From assembly GCA_014529385.2 (NCBI GenBank), contig CM043959.1:14693809-14757808 (forward strand): 64,000 nt of DNA, read 5' to 3'. The position numbers were made by a program, and so were the translations under genes. Positions 23,342 through 33,643 of this stretch are shown piece by piece. The notes under the pieces are model-generated. The model worked only from the letters and a program-made list of their open reading frames with translations. It had not been told where the DNA came from and searched no databases. The DNA is from Adiantum capillus-veneris (taxonomy: Eukaryota; Streptophyta; Polypodiopsida; Polypodiales; Pteridaceae). The first letter of the stretch is position 1. The number at the start of each line of letters is the position of its first letter.

Positions 23342-24905
23342 TGCAGGGCGGTAGACTTTGGCTTTCACCCAAAACTTTACTTTAAGCTATAACACATAGA
23401 GAAACCTTGCAAAAGGAACCTGTAATGGAAATAACACTTCAAAGAAAACACGGCTCGGAAGCTAAAATGCTATGAGGAAACGCCGACAGCCTATAGGCCC
23501 AAAAATTGGCGCCCCTTTTGGTATTTCTTTATTCCTTTAGAGGGTAAAGTTACAAAACTAGAGTCTTGGGGATCTTCACCTGTATCCAACTAGATCACAC
23601 ATAATCAAGCAAAATTTTGGCAATATAACGGCCCCAAAACTTGCTCTAAGAAAATCTCCCTATTGGAACTCGCTTCTAAGGACGTAAACCCTCTGTTTTC
23701 AGCCCAATAGCAATTAATCTCGCTGTATGTACTGGTTTTTACCTTGTTTTTAGTCCTAAACAATCCCAAAATTATCCTCTAATAGTGGGATACTATTCCC
23801 AATGCTTTTGGCATCCATACGACTGCAAAATAATCCAAAACCAGCCTATAACCAGCACAAAAAATGCACATGTAAGGTGAGGTTATCACCCTCACAGGTG
23901 CCTGCTTTTGAAGTAGCAGTTACGACTCATGTTCCTGCTCAAAGAGGCTCTTGCCTCGGCACAGAAGAATAAGACCACACAATTGTACATAGGTCAAATG
24001 ATGAGCCCTCTTGTGGGCATCACGCTATTGTATGTAGGAGGATTATAGAGTGTGCAGGACATCACTTCTTGCACTACATTGTACATGAGAGGAAAATCTT
24101 GCATACAATAGCTTTGGTACCTACAACAATCTACCATATAGCTAAAAAATGCCATGTTTATTTCAACGCTGCTCTCTCCCCCAAACTAGAAAATGCCCAC
24201 AAATGTGCCACATGACACTCATGCATGGTTTTCTTGTTTTGTACCTTCCAGTCTAAAAATATCTCAATTGGTTGCTCAGTTGACTTTGCAGCAGAGTAAT
24301 AAAATGTTCCCCTTCTCATTTTGAAGCTAATGATATGAACAAATGTTGTGGCCCAGAATCGCAATTCTCTAAATTTTAGGAGATGCTTCCATTGGACTCT
24401 CACTGGTCATCAAACCATCTTTCACCACTAGGACCACATCTAAAAATACAATGTAGCCTAGTTCTCAGGTGATTTTCTTTGGGTGACCCCACCTTGGCAC
24501 TTTGACTCATTTGAGTTAGTTTCCTAGTATCCACCAACTTATTCAGTGCGGTGAGGGGACCTAAATGACTTTGAAATGAGCCTAGACACCCCTTTACTAT
24601 TCGAATTCTTATTCAGTGCAGTGAGGGGACCTAAATGACTTTGAACTGAGCCTAGACACCCCTTTACTACTAGAATTCTTATTCAGTGCGGTGAGGGGAC
24701 CTAAATGACTTTGAACTGAGCCTAGACACCCCTTTACTACTTGAATTCTAGTGCTAACCAACTTCCCATCTGTGGGTGAAACTATTGTTTCACACTGGCC
24801 ATACAATGTTTGGCCATTTGCAACTTCAAAAAGAGGGCCTCAAAAATTGAATAAAAATCATTGGAAAGAAACTAGCAACTAAGCAGTTGCCACGTCCTTG
24901 TGACA
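23342..24905 (-). repeat. 3' LTR of element D
   Basis: On the minus strand it starts TGTCACAAGGACGTGGCAAC right after the purine tract and ends CCGCCCTGCA where G sequence resumes. Length is 1564 bp with TG...CA ends. It contains three 70-bp tandem units. No 5' LTR is present in the window. Confidence 0.72.
24538..24747 (-). repeat. three 70-bp tandem repeats in the D LTR
   Basis: Units start at 24538, 24608 and 24678 and share CTTATTCAGTGC, GTGAGGGGACCTAAATGACT and GAGCCTAGACACCCC. Units 2 and 3 are nearly identical and unit 1 differs at a few bases. They lie in the part of the LTR upstream of the expected transcription start (U3-like), about 160-370 bp from the LTR start. Confidence 0.93.
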
Positions 24906-24922
24906 TACCCCCCTCTTGAAAT
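24906..24922 (-). promoter_or_regulatory. polypurine tract of element D
   Basis: On the minus strand it reads TTTCAAGAGGGGGGTA directly before the LTR start TGTCAC. It has the same TTTCAAGAG start as the PPTs of B, C and E, although the LTR differs. Confidence 0.8.
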
Positions 24923-25111
24923 TGCAAACGTCCTCGATTGCATTGATGATCTTGTGTTGTTAGGACTCTTTTATCATCGCATGTATCCGCAAGAAAGATC
25001 ATAAGACATAGATACAAATGACTTAATGAGACTTTCATACTTTTTTCATTTCCATATATGGTAGAAGTGAAAATTATACGTTTAACACTTAAAGAGTGAT
25101 GCACACTTATA

Positions 25112-26372
25112 TTACACTAAATCCATATGTATATTTGATGTACTAGCTCTATCATTGCACACGTTGTGTTGGGTCATATGAAGGTTGTAACCAAAAGGCC
25201 TCAAGATAAAGTTGTAATACATTTGGTGACTCTGATAGTTCATGCCTTCCATCCACTTTGCATCCATATGTGGATAGTTCTTGAACATCACCAAGTAGCA
25301 GCTTGCAACATGTCCCTTGAATTTTCTTTCCTTATGTGCCAAAATCTTCTAAAGAACTAAAATTTCATCAAGTTCCTCAACTTCTGGCTGGTCCTCATCT
25401 GGCATATCTTTTGGCACATCACCCACAAAGTGTCTTAGAAGACTCATGTGAAATGCATTATAAATCTTCCAAGCGTCAAGAAAATTCAGCTTGTAAGCAA
25501 GATCGTTGATCTTATAAAGCATTTGAAAAGGTCCATAGTAACGCATGATGAGCTTTGAAAACAAGCGTTCCTTGCCCTTCATTTTCTTTAACCTTGCCTT
25601 TTCAAACCGTAAAAGTACCCAATCATCAGGTGCAAACAATAATGCATGACGGTGACGATCAACAGCCCTTTTTTGCTTTGCATGAGTCTTCTCCAAGGCA
25701 ACTTTGATTTTTTTATACAATTCATCCATGTTCTCAACATATCAATCTGCCTCAAAGATCTTGTCCTTTGTATGCAAAATGAGAGGAACTTTCTTGCCAC
25801 CTTCAACAATCTCAAAAGGTGCCTTGCTAGTTGAGGAATGCACAATATTGTTAATAATATGCAGCATACTCAAGCATAGGCAAATATTGTTCCCACTTGC
25901 CTTTATCTAACACATAAGATTTTAGTAGATCCAAGAAAGTAGAATTAGTATCTTCTAATTGCCCATCAGTTTGTGGATGAAATGAAGAAGAGAACTTGAG
26001 CGTAGTGCCCATGTTCTCAAATAATCCTCTCCAAAACAAACTTTTCATGTGAGGATAACAATCATTGACAATCGATTGTGGCATACCATGGTACTTGAAC
26101 ACATTGTAAATGAATAATCGTGCCATGTGATTAGATTTTATCTTCTTCTTGATAGGGATAAAATGGGCCTATTTTTTGAACCTGCAAATAATGGTCCACA
26201 CACCATCATTCTCTGTTTGGCGTTCTTGGAAGATCAAAGATAAAGTCCATAGCAATTATTTCCCATGGCTTTCCAAAATCGGCAATGGCTATAACAACCC
26301 TGGTGCCTTTTTCCTGTCAAACATGACCTTTTGGAAAATTATGCATGCTTGCACAAAGGCATCCACATCTCT
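25112..26372 (-). pseudogene. integrase and chromodomain of element D (broken)
   Basis: The integrase inserts element cDNA into the genome. In order on the minus strand: end of the zinc finger (RDVDAFVQACIIFQK, where the usual second Cys-x-x-Cys cysteine is Phe), MDFIFDLPRTPN (first Asp), KYHGMPQSIVND (second Asp region), FSSSFHPQTDGQLEDTN (Glu region), and the C-terminal domain with RYYGPFQMLYKIND (GPF motif, about 25530). A TAG near 25740 and shifts break it. A chromodomain-like tail (MAHKERKFKGHVAS, LVMFKNYPHMDAKWMEG) lies at about 25230-25342. Confidence 0.84.
26368..26372. repeat. target-site duplication of element C, left copy
   Basis: TCTCT directly before the LTR start. The same five bases follow the other LTR at 35228-35232. 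Confidence 0.9.
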
Positions 26373-27953
26373 TGTAACATTTAATGGCCTAATAACTTAT
26401 GTGTAGCGGAAATTAGCATGAACATAGTGGGCATTTCATTAGAATAGATTCCTAATGAGAATTACAAGAGTGCTTGGGTGGAGAGAGCAACAAAAAACAT
26501 AACACCTAGTTAGATAGCATCAACAATACTTTCAAAAGAGAGAGAAATTAAGCTATTGACAACAATTGAGGACCGGATTTGCATGGAGCCGGTCCCCCCT
26601 CCAAAAGGCTTTGTATTATGGTTTCTCCCATCAAGAGAGACATTGTACAATACAATTCTTTGTGTTCCTTCAAGACTAGCTAGTGCAATGAAGATGGAAG
26701 CTTCATGCACTAAGCAAAACACTTAACAAACACAACTTGAATTATCCCCGTTCTTAGACCCAAGACCTCACACACCTTCAAAGATGGTGAGAGCTAGCCG
26801 GGTATGAGAGTAGATTGAGAGGAAGAAAGAGTATCTTACGAGAAAGATGTACATCTCCTCACATAATCACTCATATGTAGCATAGCTTAGCTTAGTAATT
26901 AGCTTGGTAGAGGAGATGAGCATGCATTGAAGCTTGGCTCTTGGTTAGATTTGCATCCACATGCCGAGAGAGTGTTGTTGTAGGCTTCTATCTCACAAGC
27001 TTGGAGTAGGTGATCCATTAAAGCTTGGGAAGAGATAGTATTCTCTTTCTTCACACATGAGCTTGTGTGAGTGTGTGTGTGATAATGCCTTGCAAAAAAT
27101 CAGCCCCCTCTCTCTCTTGGGCGAGCCCTCTTGCTAATTGCTCTTGCTGAAGCCTCATTGGCCCTCCCCAAGTCAAGCCAATTATAATTAAGCAGCATAA
27201 GTGATAGCCTTCTGACATGTGTCCCCCTTTCCCCTTTTATGAGAGCTTTAGGTAATTAAATAATTAAATTAAACTCTCATTGGACCCCTTTGCCTCATGG
27301 CCAATAGGAATCAGGCAAGCCATTGGGCTCCTGAATGCTCATTGGACCCCTTTGGAGACTGCCCAATAGTCTTCTAGGAGACTTAATTCTCATTGGTTTC
27401 TTTTATTAAATGTTTTTAAATTAATTAAACTAGATTTACTCTAGCTTAATTCTCATTGGTCCACTTCAAGGGTCTTCCAATAGGAATTGGGCACACCTTG
27501 TGGGCATCTGGCCTAGGGAGCTGACATGTGTCCCTAATTCCCTTTGTGAAAAGGGAGCTTGTGTGTGTGTGTGTGGCTCTCTCTCTCATCCCCTACCTTT
27601 AGGGCTCGCCCCCTCCCATGTAGGGATGTGCAAAGACTTTTAGGGCACACAAAAGCATCCAATTTTCCCTACGGTTGACCTTTGGACACAACCTTTGAAT
27701 TTTGGAACCTTAGCATTTTGGAAGTCTTAATGGGCTGAACCTTAGGGTCTTTTTAGCCCATTCTTGCACATGGCTCTTTTGCAGATGGCCCCCCCTTTGG
27801 ATCCCTATTTTCCCTCCTTTGGATCCCTACTGTGGCCGGTCTGCTAGCTTAACCAATATTCTAGCTTTTTCTCCCCTGGTACCTCCCCACATTAAATGAT
27901 CAATTTAATATGAGAAAATCATTTAGGAGAATTAGATATTGATTATTATGACA
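26373..27953 (-). repeat. 3' LTR of element C
   Basis: 1581 bp. On the minus strand it runs TGTCATAATAATCAATATC ... AAATGTTACA. It aligns over its whole length with 33644-35227. Small (GT)n and (CT)n runs near 27070 and 27580 account for most length differences. Confidence 0.95.
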
Positions 27954-27968
27954 TTACCTCTCTCTTGA
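27954..27968 (-). promoter_or_regulatory. polypurine tract of element C
   Basis: On the minus strand, TCAAGAGAGAGGTAA lies immediately upstream of the 3' LTR start TGTCATAA. Confidence 0.88.
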
Positions 27969-28369
27969 AATCATAGTCGTCCTCGACTATGGTGTAGAGA
28001 AGATAAAGCATATTCATGAGTCCTTTTCTTAGCGGGTAGAGGATCCCTATGTTACCCTACGACATCATTCTATAATGGATGACTAGTCCATTTGGCGCTT
28101 GAGAGCCTGAGGCTGCCGCAAGCATGTCTGCACATCAGTCCTATCAGTCTTCCATAGTAGAGTGACAAGCTCTACTTGGTGTTTGGGAGACGTCGTCTCC
28201 GCAAACTTGATCTAAGCATGCATACGACTTCATTTTTGTGCACAAATAAAGAAAAAGAGAGTCTTATAAGACAAAAATTTTGTTCATTTTTAACATTTTG
28301 TACATTTGCTTACTCTTGGGAAGCATTGTAAGCATTGACAAGGTTTAGGTTATCCTTTAATTGTATGCC

Positions 28370-28534
28370 TTGCATCCATCTAGCATCTTCAAAAGGATAA
28401 TTCTTAAACTTAATAAGATATCAGCGGATAGTCTTACCGCCTCTTAATACCTTGTCTTCATGTCGGAGAATGGACTCGGGCTGCAGCACCTCCTCTTGGT
28501 CCTCGATCTCCTGTGGGTCTTCAATAGTTGGTTC
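28370..28534 (-). pseudogene. chromodomain tail of element C
   Basis: Read on the minus strand after the integrase C-terminus, the frame carries an acidic linker (EPTIEDPQEIEDQEEV), then SILRHEDKVLRGGKTIR, a TGA where a Trp/Tyr aromatic is expected, and YLIKFKNYPFEDARWMQ. The pattern (IL...H, LIKFKNYP, W) is the chromodomain fold found at the integrase C-terminus of chromoviruses, thought to bind modified histone tails and steer integration. A TAA separates it from the integrase frame. Element E has the same region at 38770-38930. Confidence 0.75.
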
Positions 28535-29620
28535 TTAAGGTGGATCTCCTTTGTAAGGCTTTAATAGGCTCACATGAAAAGCATTGTGTATGAGCCAATG
28601 ATTGGGCAACTTAAGTTGATAGGCCATGTCATTGATTGGCCTAAGAATCTGGAAGGGACCATAGTACCTTTTTGCTAGTTTAGCATAGTACTTTTGGTGG
28701 CCCGTAGGATTCTTGCCCGTCGTGTGCCTTAATCGAGCCTTGGGAAACTTTAACAAGACCCAATCATTTTCTTTAAAGGCTTGGGCTCTTCTATGCTTGT
28801 CAGCAGCAGCCTTTTGCCTTTGCTGTGAGATAGAGATAGCATCTTTAATCTTTTGAAAATATTCTTGTAGGTCTCGGCTATACTCATCTGCAGCGAAGAT
28901 CTTCCCATGTACCTTAAGTAGCAAGGGACTTTTTAATCTTCCCTCAATTACTTCGAAAGGTGCTTTTCCCGTGGAAGTATGTACAATGTTATTGTAAGCA
29001 TACTCCACTAAGGGTAAGTACTTCTCCCATTGGGATCTTTGATCTACTTCCGTTACATAGGCTTTTAGTAGATCGAGAATTGTTAGGTTAGCTATTTCAC
29101 TTTGGCCATCCGTTTGTGGATGATAGGCCGAAGAGAAATTTAGCCTTGTCCCTAAATTCTCAAAGAGACCCTTCCAAAAATTACTGGTCATTCTAGGATC
29201 TCTATCCGACTCTATGGACATTGGTAAGCCATGGTATTTGAAAATTTGTGAAATGAAGAGGGTTGCCATTTGATGGGCTTTGATAGTCTTTTTGACAGGT
29301 ATAAAATGAGCTTGTTTACTGAACCTGTCTACTATCGTCCATATTCCCGTATTCCCATGGATAGACGTAGGCAATCCAAAGATAAAATCCATGGATATGC
29401 TCTCCCATGGTGAATTAGTGATTGGCAAGGGTTAAAGCAATCCAGATTGCTTCCCTCTATCAAATTTTGTCTTTTGACATACCACACATTTGGAAACATA
29501 CTCTTGTATGTTCACTTTCATGGTAGGCCAATAGAAATATGTTTCAATTCCCTTTAAGGTAGACTGAATCCCTCTTAACCCCGCATACGGGGGAGCATGA
29601 GATTCATACATTACTTCTCA
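28535..29620 (-). pseudogene. integrase of element C (nearly intact core)
   Basis: The zinc finger (SHAPPYAGLRG..., YFYWPTMKVNIQEYVSKC, VVCQKTKF) lies at about 29460-29615; its second His is replaced by Leu compared with HRG in B. After a TAA (near 29435, a Gln codon in B) a 297-codon frame (28535-29428) holds all three catalytic residues: SMDFIFGLP, ESDRDPRMTSNFW and AYHPQTDGQSEIANL. The C-terminal domain carries KRYYGPFQILRPIND (GPF module) and HNAFHVSLLKPY. The frame ends in TAA just before the chromodomain linker. Confidence 0.9.
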
Positions 29621-29637
29621 CGCGGGGAGTTAGTAAC

Positions 29638-30457
29638 TCATAGTCTATTGCCATAGAGAAGATAACCATCTTGTAAAGTAAATGGTTCTTCTTTCTTCCC
29701 TAATGTAAGGGCTAAAATCACATCTCTAAAATCGGAATCAATAGCATACTCATCTATCATTGAAGATAGATCATTGTGAGTTGCTATGGAAACCGCATTC
29801 ACTCTCGGTCGTCTTGAGAGTGCATCGGCTACTTGATTATGCTTGCCAGCAATGTGAACAATATGAAAATGAAATTGCGAAAGGAAATTTGCCCACCTCA
29901 TTTGTTTGTTGGAGAGCTTGGTCTGCGTCATGAAGTACTTAAGACTTTGGTGATCCGTTCGCAGAATGAAAGGAGTCCCCAATAAATAGTGCTTCCATGA
30001 GTCTAAGGCATGTAGAACTGCAAGGAGTTCCTTTTCGTATATGCCTAGAGCTTGCTCAACAGGGTCGAGCCTTCGGTTCTCATAGCCTATGGCGTGCCCT
30101 TCTTGGAGCTCCAAGGCAATCACCACAAGCATCGCATTGGACCTCAAATGGTTTTGAGAGATCCGGTAGTGTAAGCACAGGTTGAGAGATAAGCTTTTCT
30201 TTAAGCTTTTCGAACGCATTGTTCTCCTTAGCAGACCATGTATACCTAATGCTTTTTTTTGTTAGGTCGTGTAATGGTCCCGCAATTTGTGAGAACTTTT
30301 CTATGAAGCGTCTATAGTATGCACACATACCTATGAAGCTTCTTAGTTCATGCAGATTCCTTGGTTTAGGCCATCCTTTTATTACCTCTAACTTGGATGG
30401 ATCCATTTGGATGCCATCTTGAGAGATAATGTGACCTAAATACTGAATCTCTTGCAA
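29638..30457 (-). pseudogene. RNase H of element C (frameshifted)
   Basis: Two overlapping frames cover the RT connection (LGHIISQDGIQMDPSKLEVI, FIGMCAYYRRFIEKFSQIAG, YTWSAKENNAFEKLKEKL) and RNase H (DACGDCLG, then shift, GHAIGYENRRLDPVEQAL, IYEKELLAVLHALDSWKHYL, LRTDHQSLKYFMTQTKLS, HIAGKHNQVADALSRRP). The shift lies near 30110 where a few bases are lost after GDCLG. The frame closes with TGA at a codon that is TGC (Cys) in B. RNase H would remove the RNA strand during cDNA synthesis. Confidence 0.88.
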
Positions 30458-30520
30458 GAAAAATTCACTTTTCTTTCAATTAACATAAAGTTTATTCTCT
30501 CTTAAAACTTGAAATATTAC

Positions 30521-31987
30521 CTAGAGATGTTGCTTGTGTTCCTCCAATGAATTAGAGTAGATGATAATATCATCAAAGAACACTCGAGTGAAGGTTCGAT
30601 GAGGCCTGAATAGCTTCTCCATCGAGCGGTTGAATGTGGCTGGTGCATTGGTCAAGCCAAAAGGCATGACAATGTATTCGTAAAGACCAAATGTAGTGCG
30701 AAATGCGGTCTTTACAATGTCTTGATCAACTATCCTTATTTGATGATAGCCACTCTTTAGGTCAACCCTACTGAAGTAGGTCAATCCTTGTAGCTTATCA
30801 AATAGGTCTTCTACCCGTGGAACGGGGAACCTATTCTTGATAGTGATCCTATTTAGTGCTCTATAGTCGACACACATATGATATGTGCCGTCTTTCTTTT
30901 GCACTAATAGCACAGGTGAGCAAAATGGAGATGAGCTAGGCCTAACCATGCCCTTCTCAACTAACTCATGCACTTGCCGCATAATCTCCTCTTGTTGAGC
31001 TTGAGAAACTCTATAAGGAGGTTTATTAGACGGTGAACTTCCTGGAAGAAGTTCAATTGCATTGTCATCATTACCTCGTTTAGGAGGTAGCTCACAAGGG
31101 ATGTCGTCAATAAAAACATCTTGAAACCCCTTGAGAAAATTGGATAACTCTAATTCCTTTTGGTTGCTTTTATTTTCGTTTGTTAAAGCATTAGGTTCAT
31201 TTTGAGAATCTTTAACAAAAATCATGTACACGGAAATAGAGCTCTTTATTGACTTGTTGAAAGCTGGTGTATGTACAATGGGGATGGTGTTACCCATTTC
31301 CTTAGCATCTATATACATGTCTTTTTCCCTGAACTTAAAGGAGATTCTCCTTTCAAGAAATTTAACATCGGCAGCTAGGCGGTCAAACCGTGGTGCCCCT
31401 AGGATTACATCCTCATGCTTGAGAGGAGAGATAAAGAAGTCCTCTTTGTCCACATAGCCTTGGACATGAAGCCTCAATTTCCCAATTAAGGGAGTGACTG
31501 AAGCTTCTTGCCCCTTAAAGGTACTGTCTACGGGTTGTATGCCTAGCTTGGTGGCTAACTCCATAGATATAAAATTGTGAGTAGAACCAGGGTCAAAGAG
31601 AATAAAAGCATCATGTTCTCTTACCTTTCCCCAAGCATGGCATAGAGGAGATCCTTTGTGTTGAGTTTGGTGAGTCTCCTCCTCTTGGATTTCAACCAAG
31701 GAAGCTCTAGGAGGATCTTGGCGGTTGTTCTTTTGGGGACAAGCGCGGTACGCATGCCCTTGTTCGTCGCACTTGAAACACCGGTTATCCTTATGATAAC
31801 GCTCAAGCTCTTCAGGAGAGAGTTTATTCTTACCTTTGTAAACTCCCTCCTCTTTAGCTTTGTTGGAGTTGCCCTTATGAGACTTTTGGACATTGTCCTT
31901 CCCCTTAGGCTCATTGGAACCCTTGTTTTCCGGGGGCTTATTATTTCTTTTTGCCCCCGTTTGGAAATTGATTCGAGAGGCGACCAT
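30521..31987 (-). pseudogene. protease-reverse transcriptase of element C (488 codons open)
   Basis: A long open frame follows an in-frame TAG after gag. Zinc knuckle CFKCDEQGHAYRACPQ (about 31740-31790) is CX2CX4HX4C. Retropepsin has ILFDPGSTHNFISMELATKL. Reverse transcriptase has [66 protein letters not shown] and the catalytic box VFFDDIIIYS. It ends at TAG where B has CAG. A second stop, TGA in YVN-stop-KKSEFF near 30478, is shared with B. Gag and pol share one frame, so the ancestral product was probably a single polyprotein. Confidence 0.92.
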
Positions 31988-32005
31988 AGTGTGGTGTATT
32001 ACCGC

Positions 32006-33226
32006 CTATATGGTACGTGGTCTTTGGGAGTTTACATACTCCGCCATTTCTTCAGTTAAGCCCGCACAAAATTGTTGCTTTTGCTCTCCAAAATCCAACC
32101 TTTTGAAGACAGTGGCTTTGAGTTGTAAGTTCCAAAACTTGTCTACATATTTGTGGATGGATTCATCCGGAGAGAGCTTTAAGCTTCGCCATTTGGTGAG
32201 TACTTTGTCTTTGGCATCGGTGGCCAAAAATTGCTTCATAATGGAAGCTCTTAAAGCTTTCCATGTTCGTGGAGCTTCACCGTTGGCTCGTAGGCTAGAC
32301 CACCATTGTCTGGCGGACTTTTGAAAGTGCATAGCTACATGGCGTAGCTTAGAGGACTCAGTGAACCCCTCATCTCCAAACGCCGCATCAAATTGTTGAA
32401 TAAAGGCCAAGACTTTGTCCGTAGCACCAAAGGTACCATCATAGGTAAAAAAAGAGATGCTCTTCCCTCCCTCTTTGAATTTCTTCAACTTGGACGACCT
32501 CTTCCATGCGGCATAGGATTTCCTATGGCCTCTTCTTTTTGATGGTTCAAAGGTTGCACCATCACTTTCTTCAGAGGGTGAATAATTTGAAGAAGGTGGA
32601 GAAGAGGGTGACCTCTTTCTCGCCTTTTTCTTGTCTTGATCTTTGTCATCTTCACCATAGCTTTCATAAGAGGAAGAGGATGAAGAAGATGGAGAAGAGG
32701 GTGTCCTCTTTCTCGCCTTTTTCTTCTCTTGCTTTTTATCATCCCTCTTTGAATTGTGGTGGGGAGAAGAATATGATGGTCTTCTCCGCTTTGGTGGTGA
32801 TGGAGAGCGTTTAGCCCGCCGTCTTCGTGGAGCCATCTCCGCCGAGGTGGCGGGAGACTCACTTCTTTCTCGTTCCTTCGGTGGAGGCTCTTGAGTTCTC
32901 CTTTGGGAAGGAGATACATCATCAAGAAGTAAAGTTTTGAGCCCTTCATAAGGATTCTCTTCTTCTTCCCGAATCGGAGAGAGACCTCTTTTGGTAGTCT
33001 CACAAGGAGGCTTCCTAGGTGTTCTCTCGTCATGGTGATGAGCTTGGAGAATCCCGTGAGCACGGAGCTGCCGTTGCACTTCACTTTGGAGAGATGGATT
33101 TCCTATGGCTTGTTGAAGCCTAGAAACAAGATAGTTAACAAGCATTGAAGCATCATTAGTAGCTTGCTCATGAGCAAAATCAAAGTTATCAACATTAATT
33201 TCACTCTCTTTACTATTGTCAGCCAT
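32006..33226 (-). CDS. Gag of element C (406 codons, intact frame)
   Basis: Gag assembles the particle around element RNA. The start MADNSKESEINVDNFDFAHE is conserved in A and B. Residues about 1-120 form an acidic leader. About 120-240 is an Arg/Lys/Ser/Pro linker with a duplicated KKKARKR-P/S-SSPSSS unit, resembling SR-rich proteins. About 245-390 is capsid (FTYDGTFGATDKVLAFIQQF, KSARQWWSSLRANGEAPRTW, IHKYVDKFWNLQLKATVFKR, FCAGLTEEMAEYVNSQRPRT). It ends at TAG at 32006, where A has TCG (Ser) and reads on into the basic tail. The stop is therefore probably a mutation, although it would still leave a Gag lacking its zinc knuckle. Confidence 0.88.
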   Translation of the reverse strand: MADNSKESEINVDNFDFAHEQATNDASMLVNYLVSRLQQAIGNPSLQSEVQRQLRAHGILQAHHHDERTPRKPPCETTKRGLSPIREEEENPYEGLKTLLLDDVSPSQRRTQEPPPKERERSESPATSAEMAPRRRRAKRSPSPPKRRRPSYSSPHHNSKRDDKKQEKKKARKRTPSSPSSSSSSSYESYGEDDKDQDKKKARKRSPSSPPSSNYSPSEESDGATFEPSKRRGHRKSYAAWKRSSKLKKFKEGGKSISFFTYDGTFGATDKVLAFIQQFDAAFGDEGFTESSKLRHVAMHFQKSARQWWSSLRANGEAPRTWKALRASIMKQFLATDAKDKVLTKWRSLKLSPDESIHKYVDKFWNLQLKATVFKRLDFGEQKQQFCAGLTEEMAEYVNSQRPRTI

Positions 33227-33630
33227 TCTAACAACTTTTAGGTGTAAACTTTTTAGGTGTACTTTGGCACTTCAAGCCCTAGTTGCTACTCCTCTTTACC
33301 CCTTTAGAAAAAGCACTCAAGCTACTGTACCCGCGGCTAGAATACCATTAATTGCAAGGAATAGAAGAGAGGGTCTTTCGACACCAAAACAGCACCGGCT
33401 CCTGTCAAGCTTCTAATAGCTCAATAGTGGTTAAGCCGTAGGCAAGCCCCGTAGGACTCCACTATTAAGACCATAGCTCTCGACGGTGATGCCCCGTTAA
33501 CTGCACAAAGGCAGGCGCACTGCAAGGCTGAAAAATCCCTATTCTACTTACTCACAGGCAATTAATAATACCAACCATTTGTAGCTAGCTTGAGGACCTC
33601 CCTTCTTGAGCAAGAAAAGAGAAACCTTGA

Positions 33631-33643
33631 GCTCTGATACCAA
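33631..33643 (-). promoter_or_regulatory. primer-binding site of element C
   Basis: On the minus strand, TTGGTATCAGAGC follows the LTR end TGTTACA. The 12 bases TGGTATCAGAGC equal the complement of the plant initiator-Met tRNA 3' end. Confidence 0.95.

Noticed and set aside
24158..24403. 81-codon minus-strand frame in the D LTR
   Set aside because: Lies within the LTR as bounded by PPT and the G junction; no motif, so a chance frame.
31893..32324. 143-codon plus-strand frame over C gag
   Set aside because: Antisense shadow of the well-supported gag frame on the minus strand.
32485..33084. 199-codon minus-strand frame inside gag
   Set aside because: Overlaps the Arg/Ser-rich linker of C gag in another frame; the low-complexity repeats keep several frames open.
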